Positions 43,234 to 51,701 of a DNA stretch of 64,000 nt are shown here, one piece after another (within the stretch, counting starts at the first letter, position 1; the number at the start of each line of letters is the position of its first letter). The notes under the pieces were generated by a model. The model made no database searches and was not told the origin of the DNA. It was given only the letters and a program-made list of their open reading frames with translations. This DNA is from CAZFOB01 sp964520325 (GTDB lineage Bacteria > Actinomycetota > JAICYB01), in contig CAZFOB010000005.1 in assembly GCA_964520325.1 (NCBI GenBank), positions 124,001 through 188,000 on the forward strand, read 5' to 3'. The position numbers and the translations under genes were made by a program.

Positions 43234-45441
43234 TCACGCCATCAGCGCGGGGATCGCACCCTCGTAGGCGCTCCGAAGGTCCTCGATCGGCAGACGGAAC
43301 GCTCCCGCGATGTCCAGATGGGCGCCGCCGAGTGCTCCAACGCCGCGCGCGGTGACGCCGGCTTGCTCGGCCGCCGAGAGGACCACTTCGACATCGGCTG
43401 GTGAGCAGGTGAGCAACGCGCGTGCGGTCGATTCGGCGAACAGCGTCCACACCGCATCGTTGTCGCCGAGATCCACCGTCGCGCCGCACCCGCCGGCAAG
43501 ACAGAGCTCGGCGAGACTGACTCCGAGCCCGCCGTCGGAGACGTCGTGGGCGTAGCGTCCGAGTCCCGGCGTGGCGAGGAAGCTCGACAACGCCACCTCG
43601 GCCTGAAGGTCCAGGGATGGCGCACGTCCGGCAACGATGTCGTGGATGACGGCCAGCGCTTCGCTTCCGCCGAGCTCGGGCTTGGTGGTTCCAAGCAGGA
43701 CGATCGCGTCGCCGTCGCGTGGAGCAGCAGGGCGGTGCATGTACACGTCGTCGAGCACGCCGAGCATCCCGACGATGAGTGTCGGATGGATGGCCCCGGA
43801 CGGCGACTCGTTGTAGAACGACACGTTGCCGCCGGTGACAGGGATCCCGAAGGCATGGCATGCGTCGGCGATACCCCGGATCGTCGCCGCGAAGTCACCC
43901 ATCACCTCCGGCTTCTCCGGTGAGCCGAAGTTCAGACAGTCGGTGATCGCGAACGGCCGGGCCCCCATGCACGCCACGTTTCGCGCCGATTCGGCGACTG
44001 CGAGCGCACCCCCGATGTACGGATCGAGCGACGCGATACGTCCCGGGCCGTCCGTCGCAAGCGCGATGCCGGGCTGTTTTCCCTCACCCCGCGCCGACTC
44101 CGGCACGCGCAGCACCGCAGCGTCCGCGCCGGGCACGACGAGCGTGTTCAGCCGGACCATGTGGTCGTACTGACGCCACACCCAGGCTTTGGACGCGATC
44201 GAAGGTGAGCCGAGCAGGCGCATCAGCATCTCCTCGGGTGACGGCCACACGAGTTCCAGTGGATCGAGCCCATGTTGCTCTGAACGATCGGCCGTCGCGA
44301 CGGGACGTTCGTACAGCGGTCCGTCCGCGAGCGCTTTCGCGGGCACGTCGCCGAGGAGCGCGCCGCGTCCGCGGAGCACGAGGCGTCCGCCCTCTTCGTA
44401 GCGAGCGACCTCGACGGCGTCGAGGCCCCACTTGGCGCAGATCTCGATCGCGCGGCCGATCCGCTCTGGCGCGATGCACGCGAGCATGCGCTCCTGCGAC
44501 TCCGACATGCAGATCTCCCATGGCTCCATGTCGGCTTCGCGCAGTGGAACGAGGTCGATGTCGCCGGCGACGCCGAGACCAGAAGCCGCCGCCGTCTCGG
44601 ATAGCGCGCACGTGATACCTGCGGCGCCGAGGTCCTGCATGCCGGTCAGCAGGCCCTCGCGCTTGAGCTCGAGGCACGCCTCGATGAGAAGCTTCTCGGT
44701 GAACGGGTCACCGACCTGCACGCTCGGACGCTTGGCTTCGGGCCCATCGAGGTCTTTGGCCTCGAATTCCTGCGACGCGAGGATCGACGCGCCACCGATA
44801 CCGTCGCGTCCGGTCTTGGAGCCGATGAGCAGCGCCGTGTCGCCGTCGCGGGCGCCGCGCGACGTCAGGATCTCGTCGTCCTCGAAGATCCCCACGCACA
44901 TCGCGTTGACGAGCGGGTTGCCGGAGTAGGTCTTGTCGAAGATCGCCTCGCCGCCGACGGTCGGCAGTCCGAGGGCGTTTCCGTACGCCGCGATTCCGCG
45001 CACCACGCCGTCGAAGAGGAAACGGTTGCGCTGCTCCGAGAGCTCCCCGAAGCGCAATGAGTCGAGCACGGCAATAGGACGGGCGCCGAGCGAAAGGATG
45101 TCGCGGACGATCCCACCGACACCGGTGGCTGCGCCCTGGAACGGCTCAACCGCCGACGGATGGTTGTGCGATTCCATCTTGAACGCGATCCGCACGCCCT
45201 CCGCGACCTGGACAACACCGGCACCTTCGCCGGGACCGAGGACGACCCACGCGGCTTCGGTGGGCAATCCCTTGAGGTACGTCCTGGACGACTTGTACGA
45301 GCAGTGCTCCGACCACATGACGGAGAACATCGCGAGCTCGGTGTGGGAAGGCTCCCGTCCGATCACCGTCTGGATGCGCTCGTACTCGTCGGACGTCAGG
45401 CCGAGAGCCGCGTACAGCGGAACGTCGGCTTTGGTGGTCAC
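43234..45441 (-). CDS. purL: Phosphoribosylformylglycinamidine synthase subunit PurL (small type)
   Basis: A 735-residue FGAM synthase synthetase subunit, working with PurQ and PurS. Motifs: MWSEHCSYKSSRTYL, FKMESHNHPSAVEPFQGAATGVGGIVRDIL, GLPTVGGEA, GMQDLGAAGITCALSE, and ITDCLNFGSPEKPEVM. GTG at 45441 overlaps the purQ stop (GTGA); the 24 extra upstream codons would lie inside purQ in another frame and are not needed. Confidence 0.97.
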   Translation of the reverse strand: MTTKADVPLYAALGLTSDEYERIQTVIGREPSHTELAMFSVMWSEHCSYKSSRTYLKGLPTEAAWVVLGPGEGAGVVQVAEGVRIAFKMESHNHPSAVEPFQGAATGVGGIVRDILSLGARPIAVLDSLRFGELSEQRNRFLFDGVVRGIAAYGNALGLPTVGGEAIFDKTYSGNPLVNAMCVGIFEDDEILTSRGARDGDTALLIGSKTGRDGIGGASILASQEFEAKDLDGPEAKRPSVQVGDPFTEKLLIEACLELKREGLLTGMQDLGAAGITCALSETAAASGLGVAGDIDLVPLREADMEPWEICMSESQERMLACIAPERIGRAIEICAKWGLDAVEVARYEEGGRLVLRGRGALLGDVPAKALADGPLYERPVATADRSEQHGLDPLELVWPSPEEMLMRLLGSPSIASKAWVWRQYDHMVRLNTLVVPGADAAVLRVPESARGEGKQPGIALATDGPGRIASLDPYIGGALAVAESARNVACMGARPFAITDCLNFGSPEKPEVMGDFAATIRGIADACHAFGIPVTGGNVSFYNESPSGAIHPTLIVGMLGVLDDVYMHRPAAPRDGDAIVLLGTTKPELGGSEALAVIHDIVAGRAPSLDLQAEVALSSFLATPGLGRYAHDVSDGGLGVSLAELCLAGGCGATVDLGDNDAVWTLFAESTARALLTCSPADVEVVLSAAEQAGVTARGVGALGGAHLDIAGAFRLPIEDLRSAYEGAIPALMA

Positions 45442-46106
45442 GAGCGCGTGGTCACGTGGCAGCTCTCGACGAGGGAGGCGAGGACGAGGCGGCCGTCCTC
45501 GGAGCCGAGCCACGACTCACACGCGCGTTCGGGGTGGGGCATCATGCCGACCACGTTGCCCGCTTCGTTGGCAACACCGGCCGCATCGCGCCACGCACCG
45601 TTCGGGTTGTCCACATAGCGAAACACGATCCGCGGCTCAACGCCTTCGGGCGGGGTGTAGTTGCCCTCGTAGTGATTGATCGGGATGCGCAAGCGCTGTC
45701 CCAACTCGAGCGCACGAGTCGCGATCGTCTCGGTGTCCACCACTTCGAGATCGGTCCACGTGCACAGGAAGCGCAAGCCTTCGTTGCGGCGCAGCGCGCC
45801 GGGAACGAGATGCGCTTCGGCCAGGATCTGGAAACCGTTGCAGATGCCGAGGACGGGCGCGCCCGACTCGGCGAGCGCGCGCACCGCGTCCATCACCGGG
45901 GAGAAGCGGGCGATCGCGCCGGTGCGCAGATAGTCGCCGTGCGCGAATCCTCCGGGCAGGACGACCGCGTCGGCGCCCTTCAGATCGTCGTCGCCGTGCC
46001 ACACGTAGTCGGCGTCGGCACCCTCGCGGCGCACCGCATACAGGACGTCCTGCTCGCAGTTCGATCCGGGGAAGACGACGACCGCGACGTTCGGTTTCGC
46101 GCTCAG
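45438..46106 (-). CDS. purQ: Phosphoribosylformylglycinamidine synthase subunit PurQ, apparent CTG start
   Basis: A 222-residue glutaminase subunit. The nucleophile is in LGICNGFQIL and the His/Glu in MMPHPERACE. The conserved N-terminus (VAVVVFPGSNCEQDV) is encoded upstream of the first ATG/GTG/TTG in frame; the only start that includes it and avoids purS is a CTG at 46106, which overlaps the purS stop as CTGA, the same 4-bp geometry used by neighbouring genes. A GTG at 46034 would delete the glutaminase's first strand. Confidence 0.93.
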   Translation of the reverse strand: MSAKPNVAVVVFPGSNCEQDVLYAVRREGADADYVWHGDDDLKGADAVVLPGGFAHGDYLRTGAIARFSPVMDAVRALAESGAPVLGICNGFQILAEAHLVPGALRRNEGLRFLCTWTDLEVVDTETIATRALELGQRLRIPINHYEGNYTPPEGVEPRIVFRYVDNPNGAWRDAAGVANEAGNVVGMMPHPERACESWLGSEDGRLVLASLVESCHVTTRS

Positions 46107-46378
46107 AGCGGCTCCAGCTCAACGGAGTAGCTCTCGATGACGGTATTCGCGAGGAACACCTCGCACATCTTCTCGACCTGCTCCTTCAGCGCGTCGAGCG
46201 ACGCTCCTTCTACGACGAGCTCGAGGTGCTTCCCCACCCTCACACCGCTCACGTTCTCCCACCCCATCGCCGGGAGCGAACGCTCGACGACCTGCCCCTG
46301 GACGTCGGAGATGCCGGGCTTGAGCATCACGTCGATCTTCGCGATGGCCTTGATGTTCGAACCGTTGCTCGTGCTCAC
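46103..46378 (-). CDS. purS: Phosphoribosylformylglycinamidine synthase subunit PurS
   Basis: A 91-residue PurS, which bridges PurL and PurQ in the FGAM synthase complex. KIDVMLKPGISDVQGQVVERSL, VRVGKHLEL and CEVFLANTVIESYSVE are the family pattern. The GTG start at 46378 overlaps the purC stop (GTGA); its own stop overlaps the purQ CTG. Confidence 0.95.
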   Translation of the reverse strand: MSTSNGSNIKAIAKIDVMLKPGISDVQGQVVERSLPAMGWENVSGVRVGKHLELVVEGASLDALKEQVEKMCEVFLANTVIESYSVELEPL

Positions 46379-47283
46379 GAGGACGCCTGACGCATGTAGT
46401 CGTCGAAGGAGGCGCCGGTGATGCGCTCGTAGGCTTCGCGGTAGCGCGCACGCGTGCCTTCGACCACGTCGGCCGGAAGATCGGGGCCGGGGTAGTCCTT
46501 GTTCCAGTTCACCGTCTCGGCGTAATCGCGCACGAACTGCTTGTCGAAGGACGGCGGGTTGGTGCCCGGTTCCCATTCGTCGGCCGGCCAGTACCGGGAT
46601 GAATCAGGCGTGAACGCTTCGTCGCACAGCGTGAGCTCACCGTCGACGAGTCCGAACTCGAACTTGGTGTCGGCCAAGATGATGCCCTTGGACGCGGCAT
46701 AGTCCCGTGCATGTTCGTACAGGCGCACTGAGACCTCGGCGATGCGATCGACCAGCGGCGCGTCACCGACGATCTGTTTCGCTTGTGCAACAGAGATGTT
46801 CTCGTCGTGTCCCGAAAGCGCCTTCGTGGACGGGGTGAACAACGGCTCGGGCAGCTGCTGGGCCTCGAGCAAGCCGGTTGGAAGCGTGTAGCCGCACACC
46901 TCGCCGGTCTTCTGATAGTCCTTCCAGCCCGACCCGGTGATGTACCCGCGGACGACGCACTCGAGGTTGACCATCTCGGCCTTGCGCGTGAGCATCGAGC
47001 GTCCGGCAGACTCCGCGGTGCGGGCACCCTCGGGGAACTCGGAGGCGCGCCACTCGACGAGATGGTTCGCGACGATGGACGACGTCCGGTCGAACCAGAA
47101 GACCGAAAGACCGGACAGAACGGCACCTTTGCCGGGGATCGGGGTCGGCAGGACAACGTCGAAGACGCTGATCCGGTCGGTCGCCACCATGAGAAGGTGC
47201 TCGCCGGCGTCGAACATCTCCCGGACCTTGCCGGACGCCACCCGTGGCAGATCAAGGTCCAGATCCCGGATCGCGGTCGTCAC
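46375..47283 (-). CDS. purC: Phosphoribosylaminoimidazole-succinocarboxamide synthase PurC
   Basis: A 302-residue SAICAR synthetase joining CAIR and aspartate. Motifs: SGKVREMFDAGEHLLMVATDRISVFDVV, LECVVRGYITGSGWKDYQ, ILADTKFEFG and DEAFTPDSSRYW. First gene of the purCSQL operon, starting with a leaderless GTG. Confidence 0.96.
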   Translation of the reverse strand: MTTAIRDLDLDLPRVASGKVREMFDAGEHLLMVATDRISVFDVVLPTPIPGKGAVLSGLSVFWFDRTSSIVANHLVEWRASEFPEGARTAESAGRSMLTRKAEMVNLECVVRGYITGSGWKDYQKTGEVCGYTLPTGLLEAQQLPEPLFTPSTKALSGHDENISVAQAKQIVGDAPLVDRIAEVSVRLYEHARDYAASKGIILADTKFEFGLVDGELTLCDEAFTPDSSRYWPADEWEPGTNPPSFDKQFVRDYAETVNWNKDYPGPDLPADVVEGTRARYREAYERITGASFDDYMRQASS

Positions 47284-47289
47284 TCTCTC

Positions 47290-47295
47290 AAGGTA
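47290..47295 (-). promoter_or_regulatory. Leaderless -10 box of purCSQL operon
   Basis: Minus-strand TACCTT lies 6 nt before the purC GTG. Confidence 0.55.
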
Positions 47296-47382
47296 TCCGA
47301 GGGGCAGGACGCCCGAGCCAGACCACCCAGGCGCGCCGTCTCACTCTGGAACGACACCCGATGCTCGCAACGCGAAGAGTTA

Positions 47383-47399
47383 CCGACATCAGTTGTCGG
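47383..47399. promoter_or_regulatory. CCGACA-TCAGT-TGTCGG inverted repeat
   Basis: A 6-bp perfect inverted repeat with a 5-base centre in the divergent purC/DinB-like intergenic region. Possible operator; no known match. Confidence 0.25.
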
Positions 47400-47451
47400 G
47401 TTGGGCGCTCAGGCTGCATGCTGACCCAGAGCCAAGTCCAGGGAGGCAGAG

Positions 47452-48003
47452 ATGGATCCGATCGAACGCATCGAGAAAGCAACGGAGCAGGCAGCGGCAG
47501 CCGTCAAAGGCGTCAAGCCCGAACACATGTCGAACTCGACACCGTGCAGCGACTTCGATGTAAACGCGTTGCTGAATCACATGATCGTCGGGATGCACAT
47601 GCTCACAACGGCCGCCGAGACCGGTAAGGCCGAGATGCTGGACGGCAACCGCGTCGACGACGATCCGGGTGCGCAATACGCCGAGGCACGCGTCAAGCTC
47701 CTCGACGCCGTGAGGGCGCCTGGTGCACTCGAGAAGACGTGGGAGATGCCCTTCGGGGGGATGCCGGGCTCGATGATGGCGGGGATCGCGTTCATGGAGC
47801 ACCTCACCCATGCGTGGGACATTCGCAAAGCCACCGGACAGGACGCCGAGTTGCCCGCCGACCTCGTCGCCGAGTGCACCGAGCTCGTCACGCCGATGGA
47901 CGCGATGCTTCGGATGCCCGGTGTGTGTGGCCCCGCGGTGCCTGCGCCGGACGGCGCGACGCAGACCCAGAAGCTCATGGCGTTCCTCGGCCGTGAGTCT
48001 TAG
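47452..48003 (+). CDS. TIGR03086-type DinB/mycothiol-dependent metalloenzyme-like protein
   Basis: A 183-residue four-helix protein of the DinB/maleylpyruvate-isomerase superfamily. STPCSDFDVNALLNHMIVGMHML is the TIGR03086 pattern (its first His would be a metal ligand), and FMEHLTHAWDIRKATGQ supplies two more His. Family members bind a divalent metal and many use mycothiol; substrate unknown. GGAGG precedes the ATG. It converges on the next gene with a 4-bp overlap. Confidence 0.88.
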   Translation: MDPIERIEKATEQAAAAVKGVKPEHMSNSTPCSDFDVNALLNHMIVGMHMLTTAAETGKAEMLDGNRVDDDPGAQYAEARVKLLDAVRAPGALEKTWEMPFGGMPGSMMAGIAFMEHLTHAWDIRKATGQDAELPADLVAECTELVTPMDAMLRMPGVCGPAVPAPDGATQTQKLMAFLGRES

Positions 48004-48824
48004 AACGGTCTGAAGCGCACGAACGCGAGGCCCGCGCCGAGCAGAACGCTCGCGATCGCTGCGACGCGCAAGAACGGACTCATCTCATGCAGCACGGGCG
48101 CCTCGACGCTCAGGATCGTCGGCTTCGGAGTGGCCACATCGACCACCACCGGAGGCGCGGACGGGGTGGATGCGGATGTCGCCAACACCGTCGGTGCAGG
48201 TGGGATCGGGGCCTGTGTTTCGGCAGGAGCGAACGGCGGTGCGCTGGGCTCCCCAGCACCGCTGAGGACATGAGTGATCGACCGGTCGCCGTTCGGGACG
48301 TCGTCGGCAACACCTTCTGCTTCTGAAGCCGAGATCCGGTATGTGTAGGTGTTGCCCGACATCCCGGCCTTGCGCAATGCGGCGATCGGGATCGAAACAA
48401 CGATCTCGTTGGAGCCCTCCTTGTGAACAACGCCGGCTTGCGCGAGCTCCTTGAATACATCGGGTGCGGTGCAGCGCTCGACCGTGCCGGCAAGCTTCCC
48501 GCTCTTCGGTGCGACATGCACGTCGATCGGCTCGCACCCGTACGCCGCGACGCCGGGCGGGGACAGGTACCAGTGGATCACGTTGATGTCGTCGTAGAAT
48601 CCGCCGACCGTGTGCAGGGTGTAGGTGATCGTCTTGCCGTCGTCGACGTGCATCGCGTGATACACGTCGAGCTCACCCGGCCCCCGCGAGTCTGCACCGG
48701 AGTCGTAGACATCGTCGGCCGGGTCGGCGGTGTGTGCGGTCTTCGAGGACGCCCCCGGCCCGGATACGGTCCAGCCGACGAGCACGGCCAGAACACACAA
48801 GACCAGGACCGACGCCCGCTTCAT
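48000..48824 (-). CDS. Exported protein with C-terminal anchor, paralogue of the LPKTG protein at 54.6 kb
   Basis: A 274-residue protein: signal peptide (1-30), a ~150-residue domain, a Pro/Ala/Thr linker and a C-terminal transmembrane helix with short basic tail. The domain shares spaced residues with the protein at 54551-55885: IxxLxxAGxS, YxYRxxA, DDVPxxxxxxTHxxxG. ATG at 48824 has GGAGG 6 nt upstream. No LPxTG motif. Function unknown; probably a cell-surface protein. Confidence 0.7.
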   Translation of the reverse strand: MKRASVLVLCVLAVLVGWTVSGPGASSKTAHTADPADDVYDSGADSRGPGELDVYHAMHVDDGKTITYTLHTVGGFYDDINVIHWYLSPPGVAAYGCEPIDVHVAPKSGKLAGTVERCTAPDVFKELAQAGVVHKEGSNEIVVSIPIAALRKAGMSGNTYTYRISASEAEGVADDVPNGDRSITHVLSGAGEPSAPPFAPAETQAPIPPAPTVLATSASTPSAPPVVVDVATPKPTILSVEAPVLHEMSPFLRVAAIASVLLGAGLAFVRFRPF

Positions 48825-48895
48825 GAAGCCCTCCATCAGAAGTGTTCCCTGGCAGCAGCGTGCACTGGAAACGGGCAGCCGGCAGGCGAGGGAAC

Positions 48896-49483
48896 TCAAG
48901 CTCGCCGCATGACCTCCGCGCCGATCTGCGTCCAGGAGTGCTGCGGATAGCGGAGGAACGGGATCCGCAGCTCCGCGGCCGCGAGCTCGTCGTTGTCGTG
49001 GTCGCCGACGTACAGCGGCGCCGGGCCACGGACGGCCGTTGAAGCGCGCCGCAGCAGGTCGGTCTTCGTGGCGGGATCGATGTCGTCCTTGCGCCCGCAA
49101 ACGACGTCGATGCAACCGGACAGGCCGAGCACGTCGAGCACTCGCTCAGCGGCACGCTGCGGCTTGATGGTGGCGACACCGATCCGCACGCCCCGGCCGG
49201 CGAGGTCGCGGAGCACGTCCTCGGCGCCGGGCATCGCCGTGACCATGTCCATGCGGTCGTCGTGAGCTTGCTCGAAGATCGCGATCGCGTCTCTCATCCG
49301 ATCATCGGGGACGCCGAGTTGCGCCAGACAGTAGTTCAGCGGTGGACCGAGCGACCACGAGAGCTCGCGCTCGGGCGACAGCTCCATGCCGATCGCCGCA
49401 CACGTCACGCGAAGCGACGCGAAGATCACCGGTGCGGTGTCGGCGATCGTGCCGTCGAGGTCGCTGAACAGGGTGCCGGGCAC
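48896..49483 (-). CDS. HAD-superfamily phosphatase (phosphoglycolate phosphatase-like)
   Basis: A 195-residue HAD hydrolase. Motif I is FSDLDGTIADT (nucleophile and acid/base Asp), motif II GVATIKP, motif III the Lys in RKDDIDPATKTD, and motif IV YVGDHDNDELAA. A C1 cap lies between motifs I and II. It begins 5 nt after the purB stop, last gene of the HxlR-peroxiredoxin-purB group. Substrate unknown; phosphoglycolate or a nucleotide monophosphate are candidates. Confidence 0.9.
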   Translation of the reverse strand: MPGTLFSDLDGTIADTAPVIFASLRVTCAAIGMELSPERELSWSLGPPLNYCLAQLGVPDDRMRDAIAIFEQAHDDRMDMVTAMPGAEDVLRDLAGRGVRIGVATIKPQRAAERVLDVLGLSGCIDVVCGRKDDIDPATKTDLLRRASTAVRGPAPLYVGDHDNDELAAAELRIPFLRYPQHSWTQIGAEVMRRA

Positions 49484-49488
49484 AGGCG

Positions 49489-50784
49489 CTAGCGCACGCG
49501 TGCTTCGAGACGCTCAAACACCACGTCGAGATTCGCGATGAGCAACTGGTCGTCGAAGATCTCGTCGAGGTTCACAGCTTCGGTCACGCGCTGATCTTCC
49601 TTGAGGACTTCGATGTACGGACGAGCCTCGTCCCACGAGCGCATCGCCGACGACTGCACGATCCGGTACGCCTCGTCGCGCGACATCCCCACGTCGATGA
49701 GCGCGAGCAGCACGTGCTGCGAGAAATACAACCCGTGGGACAGCTCCATGTTCGCCTTCATTCGCTCCGGATAGACGACGAGTCCGTCGACGATCTCGGT
49801 GATCTCGGCGAGAGCGAAGTCGGCCACGCAGGAAGCGTCGACGAGGGCCACCCGTTCGACGGACGACTGCGCGATGTCTCGTTCGTGCCAGGTCTGCACG
49901 CTTTCGAGCCCCGCCTGCGCGTAGCCACGGAGCAGCCGCGCGAGTCCGGACAGACGCTCCGATCGCCACGGATTGCGCTTGTGCGGCATCGAGGAGGATC
50001 CCTTCTGGGCCCCTTGCTCGAACGGCTCCTCCGCCTCGCGCACCTCGGTGCGTGCGAGGTGCCTGATCTCGATCGCGAGGCGCTCGATCGACGCACCGAT
50101 GAGCGCAAGCAGCGACATGTACTCCGCGTGACGATCGCGGTTGGTGATCTGGGTGGGAGCCGGTTCGGGCAGCAGACCAAGGGCGGCAAGCGTGTGCTCC
50201 TCCACGGCCGGCGGCACGCTCGCATACGAGCCGATCGGTCCCGACAGCGTCCCGACCGCGACGCGCTCGCGCGCACCGTGCAGACGTTCGTTGTGCCGGA
50301 CAAACTCCCACACGTAGCCCGCGAGCTTGGTACCGAAGGTTGTCGGTTCGGCGTGGATGCCGTGGCTGCGCCCGATGCAGATGGTGTGGCGGTGCTCGAG
50401 CGCGCGGCGCTCGAGCACCGCGATGAGCAAGTTCAGTTGCGCACCGAGCAGGTCCAGGGCATCGCGCATCGCGATGCCCTGAGCCGTATCAACCACGTCG
50501 TAGGACGTGAGCCCGTAGTGGATGTAGCGGCCCTCTGGCCCGCACGTCTCCTGGATCTGTGAGACGAACGCCGCCGTCTCATGCGAGACCTGCGCGTCGA
50601 GCTCAAAGATCCGCGCGACGTCGACGCGCGCAGTGGCGCGGCACGCGTCGGCCGTGCCCGCAGGAACACGTCCGATCGACTCCCACGCGTCGAGTGCAGC
50701 GAGCTCGACGCCGAGCCAGCGCGAATAGCGCGCTTCATCCGACCAGAGGCGGCCCATCTCGGCACGTGTGTAGCGCGGGATCAT
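49489..50784 (-). CDS. purB: Adenylosuccinate lyase
   Basis: A 431-residue fumarase-superfamily lyase acting at two purine steps (SAICAR to AICAR, adenylosuccinate to AMP). The signature GSSSMPHKRNP is present, with the catalytic His segment GRSHGIHAEPTTFG and HYGLTSYDVVDTA. Its start overlaps the peroxiredoxin stop by 4 bp. Confidence 0.97.
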   Translation of the reverse strand: MIPRYTRAEMGRLWSDEARYSRWLGVELAALDAWESIGRVPAGTADACRATARVDVARIFELDAQVSHETAAFVSQIQETCGPEGRYIHYGLTSYDVVDTAQGIAMRDALDLLGAQLNLLIAVLERRALEHRHTICIGRSHGIHAEPTTFGTKLAGYVWEFVRHNERLHGARERVAVGTLSGPIGSYASVPPAVEEHTLAALGLLPEPAPTQITNRDRHAEYMSLLALIGASIERLAIEIRHLARTEVREAEEPFEQGAQKGSSSMPHKRNPWRSERLSGLARLLRGYAQAGLESVQTWHERDIAQSSVERVALVDASCVADFALAEITEIVDGLVVYPERMKANMELSHGLYFSQHVLLALIDVGMSRDEAYRIVQSSAMRSWDEARPYIEVLKEDQRVTEAVNLDEIFDDQLLIANLDVVFERLEARVR

Positions 50785-51350
50785 CGGGTCGCCATCCTGC
50801 TCCGAAGGTACGACAGCACCTCGGCCGCGTTCTCGTCGGGCTGGAAGACCGGGTAGAACACCTTCTCGACGCGGCCGTCTTCCACGACGAGCGTGACGCG
50901 CCGGTACACGCGCAACCCTTCGGTGACCTGCACGGCCGGGAGACCGATCTGTTGCTCGAGCACGAAGCCCGCATCGCTCAGCAGCGGGTACCGCAGGTCC
51001 AGACGCTTCGCGAACTCGCGTTGTTCGTCGCCCGTCTGGGAGCTGACGCCGTAGACGCTCGCGAAGATCTCGAGCTCAGCGTGCAGGTCGCGGAACGCAC
51101 ACGACTGGGGAGTGCACCCGCGCATCCCCGGCTCCTCGTTCCAACCCGAGGGAGGATCGACGCCTGGACGTCCGCTCTTGGGATAGACGTAGAAGACGGC
51201 CGTCCCCGAACGGCCGTGGATCGAAACGACATCGCCATCGGTCGATCGGAGACTGACGTCGGGAAGGTCGAGGCCCGTCAGGTGCGCACACGCACCGTCG
51301 TCGATCGGAACCGGCAGATCGTCGGGGAGTGAGTACGGGTCGTGAGTCAT
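50781..51350 (-). CDS. Peroxiredoxin-like (AhpC/TSA) protein with loop insertion
   Basis: A 189-residue thioredoxin-fold peroxidase. VFYVYPKSGRPGV and RGCTPQSCAFRDLHAEL give the PrxQ-type pair Cys79 and Cys84, but about 13 residues are inserted between the YPK strand and the GCT turn. It would reduce peroxides. It lies between an HxlR regulator and purB with 4-bp overlaps on both sides. The longer upstream frame was rejected because it runs through hxlR. Confidence 0.88.
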   Translation of the reverse strand: MTHDPYSLPDDLPVPIDDGACAHLTGLDLPDVSLRSTDGDVVSIHGRSGTAVFYVYPKSGRPGVDPPSGWNEEPGMRGCTPQSCAFRDLHAELEIFASVYGVSSQTGDEQREFAKRLDLRYPLLSDAGFVLEQQIGLPAVQVTEGLRVYRRVTLVVEDGRVEKVFYPVFQPDENAAEVLSYLRSRMATR

Positions 51351-51682
51351 GCGCAGGTGTCCATACGACGGGCCCAGCGTTTCGCCCACGCGCTCATCGG
51401 GCCGACCAGGTCCATCAGTTCGTCGCCGTGGCGCGTCAGGCGATAGCCGTCGTCGGTGAGCTCGACCACGCCGGCTTCGCGCAGCTCCGACAGACGCCGG
51501 TTCAGCACGGTGGGAGACATGTCGTCGCAGGACGCCTGCAGCTCGCGGAACGTGAGCGTGTCTTCGTGCAGCGACCACAGCACGCGCAGCGCCCAGCGGC
51601 GTCCGAGGAGGTCGAGCAGGGCCATGATCGGCCGGCCGGTTGCCGAACCGCGGACCTGACGTCCAGGGAGTGGAGCGCGCAT
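51347..51682 (-). CDS. HxlR-family transcriptional regulator
   Basis: A 111-residue winged-helix regulator: ALLDLLGRRWALRVLWSLHEDTLTFRELQ, then MSPTVLNRRLSELREAGVVEL, the HxlR pattern. One Cys (ASCDD) near the recognition helix could be redox-sensing, which would suit the peroxiredoxin gene directly downstream. Near-leaderless start (box 9 nt upstream). Confidence 0.92.
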   Translation of the reverse strand: MRAPLPGRQVRGSATGRPIMALLDLLGRRWALRVLWSLHEDTLTFRELQASCDDMSPTVLNRRLSELREAGVVELTDDGYRLTRHGDELMDLVGPMSAWAKRWARRMDTCA

Positions 51683-51691
51683 GCTACTGAA

Positions 51692-51697
51692 AGTGTA
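51692..51697 (-). promoter_or_regulatory. Near-leaderless -10 box of hxlR-prx-purB operon
   Basis: Minus-strand TACACT lies 9 nt before the ATG at 51682, squeezed into the 19-bp gap after the hydrolase gene. Confidence 0.45.
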
Positions 51698-51701
51698 GCA
51701 G

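Noticed and set aside
40496..43267. Plus-strand 923-codon open frame
   Set aside because: It runs antisense through purM, purF and the lipoprotein, lacks any domain and is Arg-rich, typical of high-GC shadow frames.
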